Source: Bacteroidales bacterium (GTDB taxonomy: Bacteria; Bacteroidota; Bacteroidia; Bacteroidales; UBA932). Taken from it: a DNA stretch of 10,446 bases. Location: the NCBI GenBank assembly GCA_017551215.1, contig JAFZMA010000225.1:1-10446 (forward strand). Direction: 5' to 3'. Every line of letters begins with the position of its first letter. The stretch's first letter is position 1. Below, one piece after another: positions 1-7,564 of the stretch. The notes under the pieces were generated by a model. It had not been told where the DNA came from. It was given only the letters and a program-made list of their open reading frames with translations, and searched no databases. The translations under genes and the position numbers were made by a program.

Positions 1-1
1 C

Positions 2-3000
2 CCGGACTTCCTCAATTCAGATCTGGAATTTCTGATAGACGGTCAGGTGGAGGGAACCGTAAGCAATCTCTATGCAAAGAAGCTGAATGCAACGTCCAAA
101 AACGGACAGACAACGGTATCCATTTCTGACTTGAGGATGAAAGGCCTTACAGATACCTTCAACACCAGGATAGACGGGAAAATCAACAACCTCACTACCA
201 CAGGCAAAGACCTCTCTCACATAATTGCCGGCCTTAGCGGCGGAACCAGAGTAGATTTTCTGGAACAGATGCCGCCTATGCAGGTATGGCGCTACACAGG
301 CAATATAGGCGGGACTATCGGCCATATTCAGGCAAACGGAGTATTGTCATCCGGTGGTACAAGCGTAGCGCTTAACACCGCGGTAAATGCAGCAAGAGAT
401 AAAACCGCCCCGCTGTTTGCCACAAAGATAGACGCCTCTGACTTAAACCTTTACAGTGTAACAGGCAGCAAGATGCTGGGCCTGTTCTCCGGAAAGGGAA
501 GCGTCAAGGTACTTAGCGGAACAGACTCGGAAGGTATGTCCGTTATCATAGACAGCCTATATATCCGAAAACTGGGATTTAACGGCTATAATCTCACAGG
601 AATAATAGCTAAAGGCATTTATCAGGATGAAATCTTTGAGGGAAAGGTTATCTGCCACGATCCCGCTTTGGATCTTATGTTCCAGGGAGTTATAGGTACG
701 TCTTCCACGTATATGAACACCTATAACTTCTATGCAAACATTCCTTACGTAGACCTCTATGCCTTAAATCTGGATAAAAGGGATTCAATTGCCACATTAT
801 CCACATTCATCTGCTCTGACCTGACTGTAGGCCCGGATAATGAGGTGTTCGGCTACCTGAAGATGGACGATATAATCTACACCAACTCTCACGGCAAGTG
901 GAGAATCGGAGACCTGGACGCCACATCACTCTACGAGAATGGCAAATATGTAATTAACCTTGTGTCTGACTTTGCCAAAGCCAGATTCGAGGGAACATCT
1001 ATGATAGACAGCTTCCTGGACCAGGTGAACAGGCAGGTTCTCCGCCGCCATTTCAGCAACCTGACATCCTTGTCCGGGCAGGAATATATCCAGCAATCCT
1101 ACGGAGAGGACTACAGCCTGACTCTGAAAACCCTTAACACACAGGGAATATGCGCGTACATTAGTCCAGGGCTTTATATCCAGCAGGGAACGTCTCTCAG
1201 GGTTAATGTCACGAATGACGACCATTACCGAGTACAGCTTAACAGCGGCCGCCTGGCTTACGAGAACAACTATCTCAAGAACCTGAGGCTCACTGTACTG
1301 GACCGCGATTCCAGCATTGCCGCTTCTCTGTTCTCCCAGGACATAGCCGCAGCCGGATTCACTGTAGACAGCACCCGCCTTATAGCCAATGCGGCAAACA
1401 ACAAGGTAAATATCGCCCTACGATTCCGTAACGACAGCACCGGAGTCAACAACACTAACCTTCACACGGTTGTCAGTTTTCTTAAGGACACCACGCTCAT
1501 TGCCGGTGGAAAACTCAGAAAGCTGCATTCCCCTATCGATGTGAACGTCAAGGCATCAGACATCACTCTTAAGGGTCACAAATGGAACATTAACCCGTCT
1601 GAAATGCTCTATTCTGATTCCCTCATAATCATAGACGGAATGAGGGTCTACAACGGCAGCCAGATGCTTGGAGCAAACGGCACCTTGTCAGAGCATTATC
1701 CGGATTCTCTGGGCGTGTCCATGGAGAAATTCGACATAGCCATCCTCGACCAGTTCCTGGAAAAGAAAATGAACATAGAGGGCCTTATTTCCGGAAGAGC
1801 CATACTCTCCCTCAACCGTAACGGCAAGCTGTTCTGCACCCTGAGGGGAGATTCCATGTATGTCAACCACGCTCCTGTAGGAACCCTCTACATGGACGGG
1901 AACTGGAACACGGAAAAGAAGCATTACGACTTGAGCATCAGCACTGTACAGGATGGTAAAAAGAAGCTGGACATAGAAGGCTTCTACCGCACTAAAGATT
2001 CTTACGTTGATCTCACATCCAACCTGGAAGATTTGTCTCTGAGTTATTTCGAGCCTTTACTCAGCGATGTGGTTTCTCACACGTCAGGAACCCTTTCCGG
2101 CCACCTGAAATTGACAGGCCCTATAGACGATATCTCCATAAGCAGTTCCGGCTGCAGATTCAACAAATTCGGGTTTACAGTAGATTATCTTCAGGTTCCA
2201 TATATACTGGACGGAACTTTCGACGTGAACGACAAGGGCGTGTTCATACACAATAACACTCTTACGGATTACAATGGTGGAAGCGGAAGCGTAAGCGGCG
2301 GAGTCAGCTGGAACAGGTTCAAGGACATGGGAATAAACGTGCGCATCAGCATGAACAACATACAGGGGCTCAACACCACGGAAAAGGACAATGAAGATTT
2401 CTACGGAACGGTGTTCGCCTCAGGAAACGTTGGCATCAAGGGAGACCTGAGCAAGCTGTCTCTTGACATTAACGCCCGTACGGAACGCAAGACTTTCTTC
2501 CATATCCCTATGAGCGGAGCCTCAAGCGCCAGCACGTCCAACATCCTCACCTTCCGCCAGGAAGAGGTTCCGGTGGAAATAGACCCTTACGACACGCTTT
2601 ATTTCTCCAAAGGCAAAACCGTGTCGGATCCTATGGAAATAGCCGTAAATCTCAACGTTACGGCCACTCCAGACGCAAATGTCTGGCTTGAGATAGACAA
2701 GTCCACAGGAGACATTATGAAAGCCACCGGAAGCGGCAATATCGGCGTTAAGGTGAATCCGGCAAAGGACCTCTTCCGCCTCACCGGAAATTACACTATT
2801 CAGGAGGGCAGCTACCACTTTGTGCTCATGGGATTGACATCCAGAGACTTTACCGTTAAACCGGGTAGCACGGTAACCTTCACCGGAAAGATGGGCAATA
2901 CTGCACTGGATATAACAGCTCTATACTCCACCAAGGCAGCAATCAACCGCCTGATTTCTGATACCACATCGGTGAACACATCCAGACTTGTAAATGCAAG

Positions 3001-3706
3001 TCTCAAGATATCGGGAATTCTGGATAATCCTCAGATTAAGTTCGGAATAGATATTCCGGATCTGGATCCTAACACAAAGGTCAAAGTTGAGAGCGCTCTC
3101 AATTCAGAGGAGAAGATTCAGAAACAGTTTGCTTCCCTGCTTGCGTTCGGAAACTTCACTCCGGAAGTTGAGTCAGGCATATCTTCCAGCGGCAACGCCA
3201 TTTACACAAACGCAACCTCTATGCTGGTGGGCCAGCTCAATAACCTGTTTATGCAGCTGGGAATCCCGCTTGACCTTGGTTTCAACTACCAGCAGGGAGA
3301 CCGCAGCGCCTCAGACGCGTTCGAAGTGGCGGTATCAACGCAGCTGTTCAACAACCGCGTAATCATAAACGGAAGCATGGGTAACGACCCATATTCATCA
3401 TCTACCGGCAGGGATGTAAAGGGCAACATAGACATAGAGGTCAAGATGGACCGCCAGGGAAAAATCCGCATGACATTCTTCTCCCATGCAACGGACAACT
3501 ATTCCAACTATCTGGACATGAGCCAGAGAACCGGCATCGGCGTGGCATACCAGCACGAATTCAACTCATTCAAAGACTTGTTCCGCAAGCGTAGTGCCGC
3601 CCAGAAGGAATATGAAAAGATGCTGAAAATCAAGGAAAAGGAAGACAGGAAAGCAGCCAGGGAAGAAAAACGCAAGGCCAGAAAGGCCGCCAAGGCTAAT
3701 AAATGA
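2..3706 (+). CDS. tamB: TamB-family translocation/assembly module protein, 3' part
   Basis: The frame is open from the first complete codon to TGA at 3704-3706, giving about 1234 visible residues; the start lies off the left edge. TamB proteins are inner-membrane-anchored and span the periplasm as a long lipid-groove beta structure, working with an Omp85-family outer-membrane partner in envelope assembly or lipid transport. The visible part is a long run of short beta-strand-like repeats rich in N, S, T and G with no catalytic motif, as in AsmA/TamB proteins. The C-terminal TamB (DUF490) domain is recognisable from about 2600 to 3560, with a LTGNYTIQEGSYHF segment near 2780 and NPQIKFGIDIPDLDPN near 3030. 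After the domain, 3581-3703 encodes a 41-residue tail very rich in K, R, E and A. The missing N-terminus should carry the signal anchor. The gene overlaps the convergent mtaB by 11 bp. Family assignment is strong; the transported substrate is unknown. Confidence 0.92.
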   Translation, partial: PDFLNSDLEFLIDGQVEGTVSNLYAKKLNATSKNGQTTVSISDLRMKGLTDTFNTRIDGKINNLTTTGKDLSHIIAGLSGGTRVDFLEQMPPMQVWRYTGNIGGTIGHIQANGVLSSGGTSVALNTAVNAARDKTAPLFATKIDASDLNLYSVTGSKMLGLFSGKGSVKVLSGTDSEGMSVIIDSLYIRKLGFNGYNLTGIIAKGIYQDEIFEGKVICHDPALDLMFQGVIGTSSTYMNTYNFYANIPYVDLYALNLDKRDSIATLSTFICSDLTVGPDNEVFGYLKMDDIIYTNSHGKWRIGDLDATSLYENGKYVINLVSDFAKARFEGTSMIDSFLDQVNRQVLRRHFSNLTSLSGQEYIQQSYGEDYSLTLKTLNTQGICAYISPGLYIQQGTSLRVNVTNDDHYRVQLNSGRLAYENNYLKNLRLTVLDRDSSIAASLFSQDIAAAGFTVDSTRLIANAANNKVNIALRFRNDSTGVNNTNLHTVVSFLKDTTLIAGGKLRKLHSPIDVNVKASDITLKGHKWNINPSEMLYSDSLIIIDGMRVYNGSQMLGANGTLSEHYPDSLGVSMEKFDIAILDQFLEKKMNIEGLISGRAILSLNRNGKLFCTLRGDSMYVNHAPVGTLYMDGNWNTEKKHYDLSISTVQDGKKKLDIEGFYRTKDSYVDLTSNLEDLSLSYFEPLLSDVVSHTSGTLSGHLKLTGPIDDISISSSGCRFNKFGFTVDYLQVPYILDGTFDVNDKGVFIHNNTLTDYNGGSGSVSGGVSWNRFKDMGINVRISMNNIQGLNTTEKDNEDFYGTVFASGNVGIKGDLSKLSLDINARTERKTFFHIPMSGASSASTSNILTFRQEEVPVEIDPYDTLYFSKGKTVSDPMEIAVNLNVTATPDANVWLEIDKSTGDIMKATGSGNIGVKVNPAKDLFRLTGNYTIQEGSYHFVLMGLTSRDFTVKPGSTVTFTGKMGNTALDITALYSTKAAINRLISDTTSVNTSRLVNASLKISGILDNPQIKFGIDIPDLDPNTKVKVESALNSEEKIQKQFASLLAFGNFTPEVESGISSSGNAIYTNATSMLVGQLNNLFMQLGIPLDLGFNYQQGDRSASDAFEVAVSTQLFNNRVIINGSMGNDPYSSSTGRDVKGNIDIEVKMDRQGKIRMTFFSHATDNYSNYLDMSQRTGIGVAYQHEFNSFKDLFRKRSAAQKEYEKMLKIKEKEDRKAAREEKRKARKAAKANK

Positions 3707-4934
3707 CAGAAACAACCTGCCCTATCTGTTCTTCTCTATAAGGCCTCTCTACTCTAAGATAATTGCCTGTATATCCGCCCATTTGGCCTCCTTTAACCCT
3801 ACCCTCGAAAAGCACTTTCTGCTCTGTTCCCACAAACCGGAGCCTATATTCCTCATGAAGGGAATCGGATAAAGCCTCCAGTGTCTTCACCCTCTCTGTT
3901 TTAATGTGCTCCGGAAGATGGCCTTCCATTTTGTCTGCAAGAGTCCCTTTCCTCCTGGAATAAGGGAAGATATGAAGGAACGCCGGCCTTATCTCCTTAA
4001 TGAAATCAAGTTCGGCCTTGAATTCCTCATCAGTTTCACCCGGGAAGCCTGCAATCACGTCCAGCCCAAAGAAAACATCTCCCATCTTTTTGCGTATATA
4101 CCCTATCTTTGATGCAAACAGTGCAGTATCATACTTGCGGTGCATTCTCTTAAGCACTGAATCACAGCCGCTCTGGAGCGGAATATGGAAGTGAGGCTGG
4201 AATTTTGTCCCCGATGCAATCCAGTCTATCATCTCATCGGTGAGCAGATTTGGCTCGATAGATGAAATCCTGTAGCGCTCTATTCCCTCTACCTTGTCAA
4301 GTGCCTGAAGAACAGGCAGGAGACCGCCATCATAGTCGCCGATATTCACTCCGGTCAGAACGATTTCCTTTACTCCCTTGGCTGCAATCTCATTTGCCTG
4401 TGCAACAAGCACATCTGCGGGAACGCTGCGGCTGCGGCCCCTGGCGTATGGAATTGCGCAATATGTGCAGAAATAGTTGCAGCCGTCCTGGACTTTCAAA
4501 AATGAGCGGGTTCTTTCCCCGTAAGAGACAGCGGGGAAAATATGCTCGGCAGAGGAGATTCCGCAAGGAGAACCGTCAAGGATTTCCGAACAACGGGAAT
4601 AGACACTCCCCTTCTTGTCCTGTTCCAGAACAAATGACACTCCCTCTATCTTTTCAATCTCCTCCTTCTTGAGTGTTGCATAGCAGCCGGTTACGGCAAT
4701 CACGGCATCGGGATTGATCTTGTGGAGACGGCGTATGATGTTTCTGCATTTCTTGTCTGAATGTTCGGTAACCGTACAAGTGTTTACTACATAGACATCT
4801 ACACCGGAACTGTAAGGCGAAACCTCCGCAAATCCGTTGCGCACAAACTGTTGCGCAATCGCCGAACTTTCAGCAAAGTTCAGTTTGCACCCCAGTGTGG
4901 CCACCGCAATTTTCTTTCCCGTATAATCAGTCAT
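3696..4934 (-). CDS. mtaB: MtaB-type tRNA t6A37 methylthiotransferase
   Basis: The 412-residue protein is full length for a radical-SAM methylthiotransferase. MtaB converts N6-threonylcarbamoyladenosine at position 37 of ANN-decoding tRNAs to ms2t6A in the cytoplasm. The N-terminal MTTase domain supplies the auxiliary 4Fe-4S cysteines C16 (GCKLN), C53 (NTC) and C84 (TGCY). The radical-SAM triad C152, C156 and C159 follows in GCNYFCTYC, followed by IPYARGRSRS. A TRAM-like RNA-binding segment covers about residues 365-412. The choice of MtaB over MiaB or RimO rests on the YARGRSRS neighbourhood and overall resemblance, and is likely but not proven. The ATG lies only 5 nt after the folB stop, so the two are probably co-transcribed. 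No clear Shine-Dalgarno sequence is seen. Its TAG stop lies inside the 3' end of tamB. Confidence 0.93.
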   Translation of the reverse strand: MTDYTGKKIAVATLGCKLNFAESSAIAQQFVRNGFAEVSPYSSGVDVYVVNTCTVTEHSDKKCRNIIRRLHKINPDAVIAVTGCYATLKKEEIEKIEGVSFVLEQDKKGSVYSRCSEILDGSPCGISSAEHIFPAVSYGERTRSFLKVQDGCNYFCTYCAIPYARGRSRSVPADVLVAQANEIAAKGVKEIVLTGVNIGDYDGGLLPVLQALDKVEGIERYRISSIEPNLLTDEMIDWIASGTKFQPHFHIPLQSGCDSVLKRMHRKYDTALFASKIGYIRKKMGDVFFGLDVIAGFPGETDEEFKAELDFIKEIRPAFLHIFPYSRRKGTLADKMEGHLPEHIKTERVKTLEALSDSLHEEYRLRFVGTEQKVLFEGRVKGGQMGGYTGNYLRVERPYREEQIGQVVSVIY

Positions 4935-4939
4935 TGATT

Positions 4940-5290
4940 TCAGACTTCAAACGTTACACTTGAAGCATAAAGTTTTCCGCCAAGCGGAGGGTTTATCTTG
5001 TCTATGGTAACCCTGATCTTGCCCAAAGAAGGAAATGCCTCCTTAATCTTCCCGCAGATTCTAGATGCCACATTCTCAAGCAGATGAGACGGAAGATCCA
5101 TCTGTTCTTTCACAATATCGTACAGAGTCTGATAGTTCACGGCGTCATCTATATTGTCTGAGGCGGCAGCCTTGGAGAAATCGCCCTCCACACTCAGGTT
5201 CACCACAAAGCGGTTTCCTATGATTCTCTCCTCTTCAAAGCATCCGTGTCTGGAGAAGAATTCCATGTCCTTTAGCTCTATCCTATTCAT
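4940..5290 (-). CDS. folB: Dihydroneopterin aldolase
   Basis: This 116-residue protein has the usual length for FolB, which cleaves 7,8-dihydroneopterin to 6-hydroxymethyl-7,8-dihydropterin and glycolaldehyde in folate synthesis, acting as a cytoplasmic homo-oligomer. By comparison with known FolB enzymes, the pterin-site residues correspond to E21 (in HGCFEEER), Y53 (VNYQTL), E72 (LLENVA) and the catalytic lysine K98 in KINPPLGG. All are present. The gene sits between the RsmI-like gene (70 nt upstream) and mtaB (5 nt downstream) on the same strand, so translation with mtaB is probably linked. No Shine-Dalgarno sequence precedes the ATG, and an 8-bp AT-only inverted repeat overlaps the start region. 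Confidence 0.94.
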   Translation of the reverse strand: MNRIELKDMEFFSRHGCFEEERIIGNRFVVNLSVEGDFSKAAASDNIDDAVNYQTLYDIVKEQMDLPSHLLENVASRICGKIKEAFPSLGKIRVTIDKINPPLGGKLYASSVTFEV

Positions 5291-5314
5291 AATTATATAT
5301 CCGAGTTATAATTA
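5290..5314 (-). repeat. Inverted repeat over the folB start
   Basis: TAATTATA at 5290-5297 and TATAATTA at 5307-5314 are perfect inverted copies separated by 9 nt. The arm nearer the gene touches the folB ATG (5288-5290). In RNA this would be a weak, AT-only 8-bp stem just before or over the start codon. It may be a chance product of AT richness in the 70-nt rsmI-like/folB spacer. Confidence 0.4.
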
Positions 5315-5360
5315 CAAGACTCTATTCAGCAGTATCTTATCATTAAATAACATTGCATGT

Positions 5361-6068
5361 TTATCCTAGAAGAATAAACACGCATGGTCTCTTGCCTATT
5401 TTAATTCCGGTCTTTTTCCACTGGCCTACAGGCATCGTCTTGATGAATTCCGCCGGAAGGGAAATGTCCGCAGCCACGGTCAGCATCGTTGAAGATGAAC
5501 ATGTTTCCAGAATAGATGCAAACAGAGCATCGTTCCTGTAAGGCGTCTCAATGAAAATCTGGCTTTGGTTCATCTTCCTGGAATGCGCCTCAAAGAACCG
5601 CAGCTTACTTCTTCTGGCCTCCTCTTTTACAGGCAGATAGCCATTGAAGGCAAAGTTCTGCCCCTGAAGCCCGCTTGCCATCAGGGCCATCATCAGCGAT
5701 GAAGGACCAACCAGAGGAATCACCTGCACGTCTGCATTGTGGGCGGCTGCAACCAGCACATTCCCGGGATCTGCCACTGCAGGAAGACCGGCCTCGGAAA
5801 TAAGGCCCACATCGTTGCCGTCCAGCAGCAAAGACACGTAACCGGCACCCACAGACGGCTCCGTATGTTCGTTCAGTTCATAGAAATTCAACTCTTCAAT
5901 TTTTCCCTTCATGCCGCAACGGGACAGAAACCTTCTGGCAGTGGTTACCTCCTCCACTACAAAATGCTTCAAAGACTCTATAATGTATATGTTCCTTGGC
6001 GGAACGCTATCCGCCACAGCCCCCTCTCCCAGCGGAGACGGGATCAGGTACAGTTTTCCTTTTGCCAT
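5361..6068 (-). CDS. Short RsmI-like (tetrapyrrole-methylase fold) SAM methyltransferase
   Basis: The 235-residue protein is counted from the ATG at 6066-6068. It belongs to the SAM-dependent tetrapyrrole-methylase superfamily and most resembles RsmI, the 16S rRNA C1402 2'-O-methyltransferase. RsmI-like landmarks are LYLIPSPLGEG near residues 6-15, SEAGLPAVADPG at 91-102, VGPSSLMMALMASG at 120-133 and ETPYRND at 174-180. It is about 50 residues shorter than classical RsmI and lacks the extended C-terminus. The usual AEDTR segment is replaced by VEEVTTARR. Bacteroidota often carry such a short paralogue besides true RsmI, so I leave the symbol blank; the target is unknown. An ATG two codons upstream (6072-6074) is possible, but the -7-like element at 6076-6083 favours the later one. 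It is probably first in an rsmI-like/folB/mtaB cluster. Confidence 0.85.
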   Translation of the reverse strand: MAKGKLYLIPSPLGEGAVADSVPPRNIYIIESLKHFVVEEVTTARRFLSRCGMKGKIEELNFYELNEHTEPSVGAGYVSLLLDGNDVGLISEAGLPAVADPGNVLVAAAHNADVQVIPLVGPSSLMMALMASGLQGQNFAFNGYLPVKEEARRSKLRFFEAHSRKMNQSQIFIETPYRNDALFASILETCSSSTMLTVAADISLPAEFIKTMPVGQWKKTGIKIGKRPCVFILLG

Positions 6069-6075
6069 AACCATA

Positions 6076-6083
6076 CAAAGATA
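6076..6083 (-). promoter_or_regulatory. Candidate -7 element for the RsmI-like gene
   Basis: Reading the minus strand, TATCTTTG fits the Bacteroidota TAnnTTTG -7 consensus exactly. It ends only 7 nt before the ATG at 6066-6068, so transcription would start at or beside the start codon, giving a leaderless or almost leaderless message. No good TTTG -33 box is found 19-21 nt upstream, which lowers confidence. Confidence 0.4.
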
Positions 6084-6142
6084 CTTTAATTTGAAAAAGA
6101 TTCTTAATTTTGAGAACGTATAATCAATTTTTTAAAAGTATA

Positions 6143-6157
6143 TTAATTAAGAATTAA
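6143..6157. repeat. Short inverted repeat in the divergent spacer
   Basis: TTAATT (6143-6148) and AATTAA (6152-6157) form a perfect inverted repeat around a 3-nt centre. It lies in the 150-bp AT-rich spacer (6075-6224) between the divergent RsmI-like and PhnP-like genes. It could be an operator, but such short AT dyads arise readily by chance. No complete promoter for the PhnP-like gene could be recognised in this spacer. Confidence 0.3.
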
Positions 6158-6224
6158 ACCAACGTAACATAGTGGACAGGACCACAATTAAACTGTAATA
6201 GTTCATATTATTAGCGACACAATA

Positions 6225-7019
6225 ATGCATAACACGATAAGATTCTTGGGAACTGGAACATCTACGGGAGTTCCTATGATTGGATGCCATTGCTCGGTCT
6301 GCTCAAGCAAAGATCCGAGGGACAAGCGTCTGAGGACTTCCGCCTTTGTTGAGTATGAGGGGCTTAAGCTTCTGATAGACTGTGGGCCGGATTTCAGGAC
6401 CCAGGCGTTGGCTTACGGAATAGAAGACCTGGATGCCATCCTCCTGACCCATCAGCATAAAGACCACACCGGGGGGCTGGACGATGTCAGGGCCCTTAAC
6501 TACATACTCCAGAAGCCAACAAAAATCTACTGCGAAGAAAGAGTGCTGGAAGGCCTTAAGGAGGAGTATTCCTACGCCTTTGCGGATCATCCTTATCCCG
6601 GCATTCCCCAATTTGATATCCATCTGATTGAAAACAAGCCTTTTTCTATAGACGGACGCAAAATCATCCCTGTTAGGGCAATGCACTACAAGCTCCCCAT
6701 TCTAGGCTTCCGTATGGGCGGGCTCTGCTATCTGACGGACGCAAACAGCATCGCTGAGGAAGAGTTTGAAAAGCTTAAAGATCTGGATATCATGGTGCTG
6801 AGCGCCATTAAAAGAAGCAAGCACATTTCCCATTTCTCTCTTGGAGAGGCCATTGCGGTGGCTAAAAGAATCGGCGCCAGGAAAACGTTCATAACGCATC
6901 TTTCCCATCAGATGGCGGAGGATGATAAAAACATCAAAGGCACCCATGCAGATTTGTCTGCAGAGATGCCTGATGGTATCTTCATTGCGTATGACGGATT
7001 AAAAGAGGAATTCAGATAA
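6225..7019 (+). CDS. PhnP-like metallo-beta-lactamase-fold hydrolase
   Basis: This 264-residue protein has a complete metallo-beta-lactamase fold. The metal-binding signature THQHKDH gives H76, H78, D80 and H81, followed by GG. Likely later ligands are H154 (RAMHY), D172 (YLTDAN) and H225 (THLSH). An N-terminal CHCSVC cluster (C21, C23, C26) resembles the extra structural zinc site of PhnP, the phosphoribosyl cyclic phosphodiesterase. The protein is therefore likely a two-metal phosphodiesterase acting on a small phosphorylated substrate in the cytoplasm, but no phn genes are nearby and the substrate is unknown. The ATG at 6225 is chosen because the RFLGTGTSTGVP beta-strand begins almost at once. 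No Shine-Dalgarno sequence is visible. Its stop lies 12 nt from the convergent cdd stop. Confidence 0.9.
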   Translation: MHNTIRFLGTGTSTGVPMIGCHCSVCSSKDPRDKRLRTSAFVEYEGLKLLIDCGPDFRTQALAYGIEDLDAILLTHQHKDHTGGLDDVRALNYILQKPTKIYCEERVLEGLKEEYSYAFADHPYPGIPQFDIHLIENKPFSIDGRKIIPVRAMHYKLPILGFRMGGLCYLTDANSIAEEEFEKLKDLDIMVLSAIKRSKHISHFSLGEAIAVAKRIGARKTFITHLSHQMAEDDKNIKGTHADLSAEMPDGIFIAYDGLKEEFR

Positions 7020-7031
7020 TCCGGATTGCCT

Positions 7032-7502
7032 CTAGAAATTATCAAACGAGAAAGGAATAAGGTCATTAATGGAAGAAATGACCTCTATCTTCTCCGATGC
7101 TCCCAAAATCACTTTCATGGGCTTGCCACCTCTTTTCTGGGCGTCCAGCATTACCTGTATGCAGGCTCCGCACGGACGGGTCGGCGTCTTGGTCAGTTTG
7201 CGTCCCTTCTTTGCGGCTATCGCCAGAGCCTCAACAGCCACTCCAGGATACTTGGAAAAGGCATAGAAGAGTACGGACCTTTCTGCGCAGAGGCCGGACG
7301 GAAACGCCTCGCTTTCCTGATTTGAGGCCTTGAGTATCTGACCGTTAGCCATTCTTACGGCTGCTCCTACATGAAAATTTGAGTATGGAGAATATGACAG
7401 GTCGCAAGCGGAAATCGCTTCTTTCAAGAGTTCCGCATCTTTCTCGCCGAGGTCTTTCGCAGAAGAAAACTCCTGATACTGTATTGTTATTTTTTTCTTC
7501 AT
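7032..7502 (-). CDS. cdd: Cytidine deaminase
   Basis: The 156-residue protein is counted from ATG at 7500-7502. Cytidine deaminase hydrolyses cytidine and deoxycytidine to uridine and deoxyuridine in pyrimidine salvage. The zinc site is clear: C72-A-E74 in GLCAERS, with E74 as proton shuttle, and PCGAC with C111 and C114. SNFHVGAAV at 41-49 is the usual substrate-loop segment. N61 and E63 in NQESEAFPSG match the ribose-contacting N-x-E, although the more common NQENAAYP pattern is altered. The length suits the homotetrameric class. A GTG three codons upstream could start the frame, but the ATG is preferred because GAAAAGG (7511-7517 on this strand) sits 8 nt before it as a plausible ribosome site. 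A near-consensus promoter precedes it, and the gene is divergent from mltG. Confidence 0.95.
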   Translation of the reverse strand: MKKKITIQYQEFSSAKDLGEKDAELLKEAISACDLSYSPYSNFHVGAAVRMANGQILKASNQESEAFPSGLCAERSVLFYAFSKYPGVAVEALAIAAKKGRKLTKTPTRPCGACIQVMLDAQKRGGKPMKVILGASEKIEVISSINDLIPFSFDNF

Positions 7503-7519
7503 ATTCAGCACCTTTTCTG

Positions 7520-7536
7520 CAAATTTAATAAATTTG
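7520..7536. repeat. Perfect 17-bp palindrome in the cdd/mltG spacer
   Basis: CAAATTTAATAAATTTG reads as two perfect 8-bp inverted arms around one central base. Each arm is itself a TAnnTTTG match, one facing cdd and the other facing mltG. The palindrome therefore looks like two back-to-back -7 elements, or an operator lying over both. The minus-strand copy has an acceptable -33 box; the plus-strand copy (7529-7536) has none at the right spacing, so its promoter role for mltG is less sure. Confidence 0.6.
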
Positions 7537-7550
7537 TACTACTTGTAAAA
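7520..7550 (-). promoter_or_regulatory. Promoter for cdd
   Basis: On the minus strand, TAAATTTG (7527-7520) is an exact match to the Bacteroidota -7 consensus TAnnTTTG. TTTT (7550-7547) lies 19 nt upstream as a near match to the TTTG -33 box. Transcription would begin near 7515-7517, leaving a leader of roughly 13-15 nt before the ATG at 7502. That is short, and it would include little more than the ribosome site. Confidence 0.6.
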
Positions 7551-7564
7551 CATCTCATTCCTTT

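Noticed and set aside
47..49. GTG as the start of tamB
   Set aside because: The same frame is open from base 2, the residues before it fit the protein, and no signal anchor follows the GTG. It is an internal valine of a gene cut by the window edge.
4262..4672. A 136-codon open frame antisense to mtaB
   Set aside because: It runs through the radical-SAM core of mtaB on the other strand, and its product has no family features.
6105..6112. TAATTTTG as a promoter for the PhnP-like gene
   Set aside because: It fits the -7 pattern, but no -33 box lies at the right distance, it is over 100 bp from the start codon, and the spacer is so AT-rich that a chance match is likely.
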